DNA from: Anaerolineales bacterium
Lineage (GTDB): Bacteria > Chloroflexota > Anaerolineae > Anaerolineales > Villigracilaceae
NCBI GenBank assembly: GCA_025966435.1
Contig: JAICRQ010000088.1
Span: forward strand, 1-9,738
Reading direction: 5' to 3'
Length of the DNA: 9,738 bases
Position numbers and translations under genes: made by a program. A model generated the notes under the pieces. That model saw nothing but the letters and a program-made list of their open reading frames with translations, was not told the origin of the DNA and ran no database searches. Shown here piece after piece: positions 1 through 5,540 of the stretch. Position 1 is the first letter of the stretch. Each line of letters begins with the position of its first letter.

Positions 1-20
1 AATACGCCTTCAAATACCGA

Positions 21-746
21 TCAGGATTGATTCAGATCCCAGACAGCGTACAAGCCAACGAGAATGAAAATGATTGCATAATTACTTTCTTTAACTTCCT
101 GGATTGCTTGTTGGAACGAAATCCGTTCAAACACATACGCCGTGTCAAAAACGACCTTGGCCAGTTTTGCCCACAAATAATTGTATAGAAACAACAGCCC
201 AATCCCCCAGAAGACAATGGGAATAAACTTGCCAGCGAATTTCCGGAATGCAGGCGCGACGAGTGCGACCGCCGGAGTGAGCACAGCAAACAGGAACCAG
301 AAAATATCGAAGAGACGATCCGGATCAAGGAAGTCACTGGCTTCCCAGGCACTTAAGTTATGGAGATTGAACTCTTCCTGGCGATTCACCTCGCTGAGCG
401 GCTCAGGAGTTTGAAAGCCAAGGATCCGCTGCCCCCAGCTGATTTCTTCGCCAGCACCGAATAGAAAAAGCACAGCGAGAGCCAGATAAACAAACTTCTT
501 CACCAGGGAGGCCGAGCTGTTGTCCAGGGTTTTCCTTGCCACCCAGAAACCGTAAAAAAACAAAAACGAGGTCACCAGAAAAGAAAATGCACCAACCAGC
601 TCGAAGTAATGATCCTCAGGAATCGTGGCAGCGATCCAGTTGTTTCCCATCGCCAAAACAAAATATGCCAGCGCAATATAGACTGCAATCGCGATGTAAA
701 CAGCTGGCTGGAACAAAAAACTACTTTGCTTCATGGTGGAAAGCAT
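21..746 (-). CDS. Six-helix membrane protein with GEEISWGQR motif, unknown function
   Basis: The predicted protein has 241 residues and about six hydrophobic helices (roughly 12-33, 48-69, 82-98, 145-165, 172-192 and 223-237). The conserved-looking part lies after helix 3: GAGEEISWGQR at 97-107, then FQTPE, then a polar stretch ending EFNLHN at 125-130. I have a general memory of this EEISWGQR...NLHN pattern in uncharacterised bacterial membrane proteins, but I cannot name a family or reaction. The acidic pair E100/E101 and H129 could be membrane-embedded functional residues; that is a guess. It is the last gene of a three-gene operon, 32 bases behind the sugar transferase, so a role in envelope polysaccharide formation is a contextual inference. 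The start is uncertain. The ATG ending at 746 has GAGG immediately against it, and a second ATG ending at 734 has the same GAGG 12 bases upstream. Neither spacing is ideal. Confidence 0.8.
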   Translation of the reverse strand: MLSTMKQSSFLFQPAVYIAIAVYIALAYFVLAMGNNWIAATIPEDHYFELVGAFSFLVTSFLFFYGFWVARKTLDNSSASLVKKFVYLALAVLFLFGAGEEISWGQRILGFQTPEPLSEVNRQEEFNLHNLSAWEASDFLDPDRLFDIFWFLFAVLTPAVALVAPAFRKFAGKFIPIVFWGIGLLFLYNYLWAKLAKVVFDTAYVFERISFQQAIQEVKESNYAIIFILVGLYAVWDLNQS

Positions 747-778
747 CCTCGATGGATGAACAGTGTAGGAAAACGCGA

Positions 779-1462
779 TCAGTGCGCTCCTCGAGATTCA
801 AAAACAGCCAGGACGGTTCGAAGAAGAATATTGATATCCAGCCAAAGACTGGCGCGTTCGATATATGCAATATCAAGGCGCAAACGATCATCAAATTCCA
901 ATTGGGCACGTCCCATTATCTGCCACAGACCGGTAAGACCCGGCATTACATCCAGCCGAGATGTTTGCCAGAGTTCATATGTTTCGGGACCAAACGAAGT
1001 GGGGCGCGGTCCGACCAGGCTCATCTCACCCTTTAAGATGTTAAAAAATTGGGGTATCTCATCCAGGCTCGTCTTGCGCAAAAACTTCCCCACGGGCGTG
1101 ATGCGCGGGTCATTTGTGATCTTAAAATCGGGCCATTGGAGTTCGTTCAGGTGGGCGTATTGGGGTTTTAACTCCTCCGCGTTAGGCACCATCGTCCGAA
1201 ACTTGTACATGTAAAAGCGGCGTCCGCCCTTTCCGGTGCGCAGTTGCTTGAACAACGCCGGTTCCCCGGGCGACGTGATTCGAATAAGCAAAGCAATAAT
1301 TCCATTGAGTGGCAGCCAAAAAGGCATCGTGATCAACACGAGAAATAAATCCATGATCCGCTTCGCCAGAAGGTATGCCTCCCCTTTCAAAAACCGCTTA
1401 TTCGGATCAAATCTCTTGATCCAATCTTCCTGATGTGGGGTCGTCATCTGCAAAACACTCAT
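779..1462 (-). CDS. Small bacterial sugar transferase (monotopic phosphoglycosyl transferase, PglC/WcaJ catalytic domain type)
   Basis: The 227-residue protein has the layout of the small sugar transferases that move a sugar-1-phosphate from a nucleotide sugar to undecaprenyl phosphate, the membrane step that starts exopolysaccharide, O-antigen or glycan assembly. Visible hallmarks are a single Pro-broken membrane helix at about 37-62 (the re-entrant helix of the monotopic class), the KFRTM motif at 87-91, and DPRITPVGKFLRK at 118-130. These are followed by TSLDEIPQ with the catalytic Asp-Glu pair D134/E135, LVGPRP at 149-154, and PGLTGLWQ at 184-191. There is no N-terminal multi-helix or CoA-binding-like region, so it is the minimal form, not a full WbaP/WcaJ. 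The transferred sugar cannot be read from sequence. The start is well supported: AAAGG lies upstream and overlaps the TAA of the preceding gene, leaving an 11-base gap and suggesting translational coupling. Confidence 0.93.
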   Translation of the reverse strand: MSVLQMTTPHQEDWIKRFDPNKRFLKGEAYLLAKRIMDLFLVLITMPFWLPLNGIIALLIRITSPGEPALFKQLRTGKGGRRFYMYKFRTMVPNAEELKPQYAHLNELQWPDFKITNDPRITPVGKFLRKTSLDEIPQFFNILKGEMSLVGPRPTSFGPETYELWQTSRLDVMPGLTGLWQIMGRAQLEFDDRLRLDIAYIERASLWLDINILLRTVLAVFESRGAH

Positions 1463-1473
1463 ATCTTACACCT

Positions 1474-2343
1474 TTACTGTAATTGATGCGACTCAACGAC
1501 GGAAATTACCTCGCTTGGAAACGAAGCTGAGTCAACAAGACGTTCACGTGCCTTTTGCAGTAAATCATCAAACGTCAGGGCTTCATCGGGAAACGCTGCA
1601 ACTCCCCAAAGGACTCGCAGACTGGTCCTCTCCTTGATTGCCTGGGAGATTCGTTTCGCCAACAAAGAAGCATTGGCAAATTCAGTTTCGGGGCACAGAA
1701 CGATAAATCTTCCTTTATAGTCCCGCAGGACCAGGTCTGTCTGACGGACGCGATCATCGATAATCTGACCAACCCGGGCGGAGGTAAAACGAGACATGAG
1801 ATCATGCTGGATATTCTTGAAGGCTTCTCGAATTAACTTTTCATCATCAGACTCGGGCTGGATCACCACTACACTGAGCGGACGGTGGTAACGTCGGCTG
1901 CGCGTGAGCTCGATTTTGATCCTCTGATTTTCAGAATCAATATCCCGAGCGCGGTTCGGGAACGCGCTCAAGGCGAGCGCATCCATAATTGATTCAGCAT
2001 GACTGATCTGGGAAGCCAATTGGTGCGCAAACCAGACCCCAATTTCCAGCATCATGAATTCCAGGGCAATTACGGGTAACTCGCCCTTATTGGCAGAGTA
2101 ATTTCGATCGATGAGTTGTAACAGGGCGACATACACCACTGCCCAAAACAACAACGGGACATAGACCGAGATACGCGAAATCTTGGGGAAGAAAAGGGTC
2201 AATGGCATGGCAACGATCACAGCCAGATAGAAATAGTTTGCAAAATTCATCAGGGGCCGGTCCGCATAGTCTGCCTGACCGAGCACGAAGATCACTGCTA
2301 AATACACGGCTGCGCCGAAAAACGAACGTTTCAGGTTGGTCAT
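1474..2343 (-). CDS. Membrane protein with degenerate GGDEF domain (YKGRF), probably enzymatically inactive
   Basis: The 289-residue protein has four N-terminal membrane helices (about 7-23, 35-51, 58-78 and 90-108), then a cytoplasmic domain whose outline follows GGDEF diguanylate cyclases. IELTRSRRYHRPLSVVVIQ at 144-162 matches the usual start of that domain. RDYKGRFIVLCPET at 207-220 sits where family members have R[YF]GGDEF followed by a strand and a Pro. WGVAAFP at 246-252 and LLQKARERL at 261-269 match the C-terminal end. The signature loop is replaced: GGDEF becomes YKGRF, so the metal- and GTP-handling acidic residues are missing. I therefore infer a sensor, scaffold or nucleotide-binding role, not c-di-GMP synthesis. 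It is first in the operon with the sugar transferase, which would fit control of polysaccharide initiation. AGGG lies about four bases before the ATG. Other uses of the fold, such as binding a different nucleotide, cannot be excluded. Confidence 0.82.
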   Translation of the reverse strand: MTNLKRSFFGAAVYLAVIFVLGQADYADRPLMNFANYFYLAVIVAMPLTLFFPKISRISVYVPLLFWAVVYVALLQLIDRNYSANKGELPVIALEFMMLEIGVWFAHQLASQISHAESIMDALALSAFPNRARDIDSENQRIKIELTRSRRYHRPLSVVVIQPESDDEKLIREAFKNIQHDLMSRFTSARVGQIIDDRVRQTDLVLRDYKGRFIVLCPETEFANASLLAKRISQAIKERTSLRVLWGVAAFPDEALTFDDLLQKARERLVDSASFPSEVISVVESHQLQ

Positions 2344-2462
2344 AAATCCCTATTCAGCTATTAATTTTGTTATGTCAGCGATGAGGAAAGTGGTTATACT
2401 AAGCGCCGAAGCAGCAAAGATTGCAATCGTTGTCTGTACGACCTGCATTTGCTATTACTAGA

Positions 2463-2505
2463 CGCCAAAGATTGGAAAAGGTAACAATGTTGACTATATT
2501 TGGCG
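2463..2505. repeat. 7-bp inverted repeat in divergent intergenic region
   Basis: CGCCAAA at 2463-2469 is mirrored exactly by TTTGGCG at 2499-2505, with 29 bases between. It lies in the 214-base region between the divergently transcribed polysaccharide operon and the mycoredoxin-like gene. A TTGACT (2490-2495) and a TATATT (2526-2531) are nearby, but their spacing (30 bases) does not make a standard promoter. It could be an operator or chance. Confidence 0.25.
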
Positions 2506-2557
2506 CAATCCCTGCTGACAACCCCTATATTTGAGGAAAGCTGGCAAATCTCAAACC

Positions 2558-2824
2558 ATGAGTGATTTATACACCACGGCACCGACACAAATCGTCATGT
2601 ATGCAACAGAATATTGCTCAGATTGTGTGCGGGCAAAGAAATTTTTCGAATTGAACAAGATTCCCCACCTGCAGGTGGGATTAGAAGGAAACTGGGAAGC
2701 TACCGAGTTCGTGATCAAAGTCAATCGCGGCGCTCGAAGCGTTCCAACCATCGTCTTCCCTGATGGCTCTATTTTGGTTGAGCCAGATTGGGAAGAGCTC
2801 AAAGCAAAATTTTCGGATTCATAA
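2558..2824 (+). CDS. Glutaredoxin-family protein, mycoredoxin/NrdH-like
   Basis: The 88-residue protein has the full thioredoxin-fold outline of small redoxins. A first strand IVMYATEY is followed by the CSDC active site at C20-C23, a helix VRAKKFFELNKIP, then EATEFVIKVNRGARSVPTIVFPDG containing the cis-proline P63 just before the fourth strand, and a C-terminal helix. The GxRSVPTIVFPDG stretch followed by xxxEPxxxEL resembles mycoredoxin-1 and the actinobacterial-type glutaredoxins more than classical CPYC glutaredoxins. It should act in the cytosol as a thiol-disulfide reductase of low-molecular-weight thiol mixed disulfides or of protein disulfides; the partner thiol is unknown. A longer frame from a TTG at 2531 exists, but the family begins just before the first strand, so ATG 2558 is preferred. 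No Shine-Dalgarno lies close to it. Its stop overlaps by six bases the end of the convergent pseudogene. Confidence 0.88.
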   Translation: MSDLYTTAPTQIVMYATEYCSDCVRAKKFFELNKIPHLQVGLEGNWEATEFVIKVNRGARSVPTIVFPDGSILVEPDWEELKAKFSDS

Positions 2825-3271
2825 GTCAGACAGCGGATTGGTCACTGGGGAGCTGCCGCTTATTTCCTCAAGAAGACAGGGGCGAAAAATACCTTTTTGC
2901 TCATCAACGAGGCCAGCTGTATTTGACCGCAGACGAAAAGAAAGCCGCAGATCTGGAAATCGCATCAGATCGACGGCAAGCTCGGGTGTCGGCTCGATGC
3001 GCGTCCACTCGTCTTCGTCATTATACTACCAACCCTCTTCGATAAAGGGGTGTACGATCAACGAACTGGCGCGCATGATTTCCTTGAAAATAAACGCGCA
3101 CGCAGGTATTTTCCATCGAGCGAATTGTGCAATTGCCGCGCTCTTCCGCCTTTGAATTTTCGCGCAACTCTTGATGAATACACGAAAAACTTGACCATTG
3201 GAGTAGAAGCGCTCGGCTATCATATACACGGAACAAACGGGGCGTTGCCATCTCAATAAAGCGGGATACAA
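2819..3271 (-). pseudogene. Probable pseudogene of an unrecognised protein, interrupted by one in-frame TAG
   Basis: On the minus strand a single frame runs from a TTG at 3271 (or an ATG at 3221-3223) to a TGA at 2819-2821. It fills the gap between the lipoprotein start and the glutaredoxin stop. It is interrupted once, by TAG at 3026-3028. The residues on both sides read as one natural protein: HPFIEEGW, then TAG, then YNDEDEWTRIEPTPELAVDL. The tail continues to NPLSDL and stops six bases inside the neighbouring gene, as real convergent genes often do. The portion beyond about 3120 is less convincing, because another frame there (starting MATPRLFRVYDS at 3246) also reads well, so there may be an additional frameshift. 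I do not recognise the family. TAG suppression or a sequencing error are alternatives to decay. The plus-strand frames in the same place look poorer. Confidence 0.45.
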
Positions 3272-3272
3272 T
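3245..3272 (+). promoter_or_regulatory. Candidate promoter of the lipoprotein gene
   Basis: TTGCCA at 3245-3250 and TACAAT at 3267-3272 are separated by 16 bases, each one mismatch from consensus. The start of transcription would fall near 3279, inside the strong AGGAGGAG ribosome-binding site (3277-3284), giving a leader of only about 11 bases. That is short but in keeping with the other close-set -10 boxes in this window. Confidence 0.4.
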
Positions 3273-3289
3273 CACCAGGAGGAGAAGAA

Positions 3290-3952
3290 ATGAAAACGTC
3301 CATTTTCACAATTCTACTGTTGCTGCTGACAACCTCATGTAATGGTTGGGTGATCCAGCCCGGACCGTTTAATCCACCTACCCCCTTCCTGCCACCGACG
3401 AATACGCCCTCTATCGTGACTGCCACGCCGGTTGTGATGGCCGCCAGCCCGACCTCGACCATTCAAATCCTGCCGACTGCGACCAGTATCTCGTTTATCA
3501 CTGCTACCTCTGTACCGACCCTGATCCCTTCCAATACACCTGACACCATCCAAACAACTGTACCCAGCGGACCTGCCGTTGCGGTGGAAATCCTTGGATG
3601 CAACACCAGCATCGATGTCACCCACGGACTGGGCGAGGTGACCAATGCCTTTGTGGTATTGCAAAATACCGGGGGCGTAGATCTCATTAATATGACCGCC
3701 ACACTGCGCGCGCTGGATGAGGGAGAAGAGCATCCCGATAAAACCGTAGAGGTGCCCTCCCTTTTGACAGGCTATCAGGTCACTCTTAAAATGACAGTGG
3801 ATAGCACATACCAAGAAGAGACTCCGATACAAGTTGAGGTTACGGCTGACGGCGGATTATTTCAACGCGTAGGAGCCGATTCCTGTAAAGACATTGGCTT
3901 GTTTGCGCCAGAACCTGGCGATCTGATCACACCAGTGCCCTACATTCCATAA
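3290..3952 (+). CDS. Lipoprotein with Thr/Pro-rich stalk and C-terminal beta-sandwich-like domain
   Basis: The 220-residue protein begins with a short signal peptide (MKTSIF, then five leucines) ending in LTTSC, so Cys17 is the likely lipidated residue, although position -3 is Thr and not the usual Leu. Residues about 24-92 are a low-complexity linker of Thr, Pro, Ser and small hydrophobics (repeated TPT, TAT and NTP units), typical of surface lipoproteins in Chloroflexota. Residues 95-205 alternate hydrophobic and polar residues in a way that suggests an immunoglobulin-like beta sandwich (AVAVEILGC, NAFVVLQNTGG, MTATLRAL, YQVTLKMTV, IQVEVTADGG), perhaps FxLYD/CARDB-like. C104 and C199 could form a disulfide joining the first and last strands. 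It should be exposed on the outer face of the membrane. Its ligand is unknown. AGGAGGAG at 3277-3284 sits five bases before the ATG and fixes the start. Confidence 0.85.
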   Translation: MKTSIFTILLLLLTTSCNGWVIQPGPFNPPTPFLPPTNTPSIVTATPVVMAASPTSTIQILPTATSISFITATSVPTLIPSNTPDTIQTTVPSGPAVAVEILGCNTSIDVTHGLGEVTNAFVVLQNTGGVDLINMTATLRALDEGEEHPDKTVEVPSLLTGYQVTLKMTVDSTYQEETPIQVEVTADGGLFQRVGADSCKDIGLFAPEPGDLITPVPYIP

Positions 3953-3999
3953 TTAAGAAAACCCAGAACTTCAAGCAACACGAGGACAGAGTATCCTTT

Positions 4000-4028
4000 C
4001 AATTTTCGTGAAGTCCTGATAATATAAT
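4000..4028 (+). promoter_or_regulatory. Promoter of the NYN gene, leaderless arrangement
   Basis: A perfect TATAAT lies at 4023-4028, with only seven bases before the ATG at 4036. Transcription would begin at or next to the start codon, and no Shine-Dalgarno is present. The -35 region at 4000-4005 (CAATTT, 17-base spacing) is weak. Confidence 0.6.
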
Positions 4029-4035
4029 CACCTCT

Positions 4036-4812
4036 ATGCCAAATGAACCCTTAACTAACGGTCGCCAGAAGATCGCCGTCCTGATCGACGGCGATAATGC
4101 CCAATCTTCCATTCTGCCTCAGATGCTCGTGGAGGCGGGCCGCCACGGGCAAGTCACCGTACGGCGGATCTATGGAGACTGGACCACCAGTAATATGAAT
4201 TCGTGGAAGGAAATCTTGAACTTCCATGCCTTCCAGCCCATTCAGCAGTTTCGTTATACGGTCGGGAAAAATGTGACAGACAGCGCGATGATCATCGATG
4301 CCATGGATATCCTGCACTCCGGAGTAGTAGATGGATTCTGCCTTGTTTCTTCCGACAGCGATTACACGCGGCTTGCCACGCGCATCCGGGAAGCAGGCGT
4401 CTTTGTGATGGGCATTGGTGAGAAAAAGACTCCAAAAGCCTTCGTTAATGCATGTGATCTGTTTGTCTATACGGAGAATCTGGTAGCCGAGAAGAAGGCT
4501 CAGCAGAAAAAACGAACGCAATCGAGTAAGGCGAAAAAAGCCTCTACCGAAAACGAGCCCGAACCAGAAAAAGAAGAAGCAGACCCAATGCCCGTCTTAA
4601 GCCAGGCATTCGAAATGGCGGTCGGGCAGGACGGCTGGGCGCGCCTCGACGTGATGGGCAACGCCATCTATCAGGTTGACCCGGGTTTCGACCCGCGTAC
4701 CTACGGCCATAAACAGCTCTCGCGTATGTTGAACAAGCTTAAAGATAAATTCGAGATGCGGACGAAAGACCTAGACGGACAATTGATCTTTTACGTGAAG
4801 ATGAAAGAGTAA
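4036..4812 (+). CDS. NYN-domain (LabA/DUF88-like) protein with C-terminal OST-HTH/LOTUS domain
   Basis: The 258-residue protein combines two domains. Residues about 10-150 form a PIN-like NYN domain: KIAVLIDGDN with D18 and D20 after the first strand, YGDW at 46-49, GKNVTDSAMIIDAMDIL with D82 and D88, VSSDSDY with D107 and D109, then GIGEKKTPKAFVNACDLFVYTENL closing the fold. The acidic residues are those expected to bind metal in PIN/NYN ribonucleases, so the catalytic set looks intact. A charged Lys/Glu-rich linker (about 152-187) leads to residues 188-258, which match the OST-HTH/LOTUS winged helix (LSQAFEMAV, DGWARLDVMGNAI, YGHKQLSRMLNKL, FEMR, IFYVKMK). LOTUS domains bind RNA. The pairing is known in bacteria and points to RNA recognition coupled to cleavage, but the target is unknown. 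The gene stands alone between neighbours and has its own leaderless promoter. Confidence 0.92.
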   Translation: MPNEPLTNGRQKIAVLIDGDNAQSSILPQMLVEAGRHGQVTVRRIYGDWTTSNMNSWKEILNFHAFQPIQQFRYTVGKNVTDSAMIIDAMDILHSGVVDGFCLVSSDSDYTRLATRIREAGVFVMGIGEKKTPKAFVNACDLFVYTENLVAEKKAQQKKRTQSSKAKKASTENEPEPEKEEADPMPVLSQAFEMAVGQDGWARLDVMGNAIYQVDPGFDPRTYGHKQLSRMLNKLKDKFEMRTKDLDGQLIFYVKMKE

Positions 4813-4931
4813 CCCGCCTCCTGTTGAGCGGTACGATACAGCAAATATTACTGGTCTCTATGCCGGTTTCGATGACCAGGCTCGGCTGGAGCCAGTTTCT
4901 ATCGTCTAGAGAGTTTTGCTGTTACAGGCTC

Positions 4932-4937
4932 TACAAT
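4932..4937 (+). promoter_or_regulatory. Possible -10 box of the YdcF-like gene
   Basis: TACAAT lies 13 bases before the ATG at 4951, and no ribosome-binding site is visible between them. No good -35 box is present. The arrangement resembles the close-set -10 box of the NYN gene, so a leader of only about seven bases is plausible. The rest of the 138-base gap after the NYN gene holds only a small GGCTC...GAGCC stem near 4880-4894, without a clear T-run. Confidence 0.3.
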
Positions 4938-4950
4938 CCCCTTCTTTGCA

Positions 4951-5538
4951 ATGCTAAAAAATCTATTACGAATATCTATACTGATTCTTTTCGTGTGTCT
5001 TTTGCTGATAGCGAGGGATATATATTTGTTTTCTCTCACAAGCAGCTATGACCCTGCCGATGCAGCGGTCGTGCTTGGCACCAGTGTATTTAGAGATAGA
5101 CCTTCCCCAGTTTTCAGGGAACGGATCAACCACGCCATCAACCTCTATCAGGCAGGGATCGTACAATATATTATCTTCACCGGTGGACAGGCTGGAAACG
5201 ATCGACTGGCAGAGTCCGAAGCGGGGAGGAACTATGCAATGGAGCGCGGCGTGCCGGCGGAACGTATCTTTATCGAGACAGCGTCTTATAACACCTGCCT
5301 GAATTTGATCGAGGCAAAGCGCATCATTGATGAAAACAACCTGGACCAGGTTCTCATTGTGAGTGATCCGCTGCACATGCGAAGGTCCATGTGGCTGGCG
5401 GAGAAGATCGGGATGAAAGCGTTATCGTCTCCGACGCAGACCAGCCGCTACCAGTCTTTTGATCGAAAAGCAAGTTTTTTGGTCCGTGAGATCTATTCCT
5501 ATGCAACGTATCTGCTGAATATCAATAACTGCGCTTAA
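4951..5538 (+). CDS. YdcF/SanA-like (DUF218) membrane-anchored protein
   Basis: The 195-residue protein starts with one hydrophobic helix (about 5-28) that acts as a signal anchor, followed by a DUF218 domain facing outward. Family marks visible are DAAVVLGTSV at 37-46, RPSPVFRERINHAINLYQAG at 50-69, the strand and turn YIIFTGGQ at 73-80, SEAGRNYAMERGVPAERIFIE at 89-109, TASYNTCLNL at 110-119 (where many relatives have T-x-x-T-x-E-N), and VLIVSDPLHMRRS at 134-146. The length is normal for the short SanA-type members. DUF218 proteins have been linked to envelope integrity and vancomycin sensitivity (SanA) and to undecaprenyl or other carrier metabolism (ElyC), but the reaction is not settled. 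The Glu-to-Cys-like change in the T-x-x-T-x-E-N motif may affect activity. Its stop is two bases from the stop of the convergent glycosyltransferase. Confidence 0.87.
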   Translation: MLKNLLRISILILFVCLLLIARDIYLFSLTSSYDPADAAVVLGTSVFRDRPSPVFRERINHAINLYQAGIVQYIIFTGGQAGNDRLAESEAGRNYAMERGVPAERIFIETASYNTCLNLIEAKRIIDENNLDQVLIVSDPLHMRRSMWLAEKIGMKALSSPTQTSRYQSFDRKASFLVREIYSYATYLLNINNCA

Positions 5539-5540
5539 GT

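Noticed and set aside
2788..3045. Plus-strand 85-codon frame overlapping the glutaredoxin end
   Set aside because: It overlaps the redoxin gene by 37 bases, lacks a ribosome-binding site, and lies opposite the better-looking minus-strand frame that ends exactly at the redoxin stop.
4824..5051. Plus-strand 75-codon frame ahead of the YdcF-like gene
   Set aside because: It overlaps the clear signal-anchor coding region in another frame, and its composition is not protein-like.
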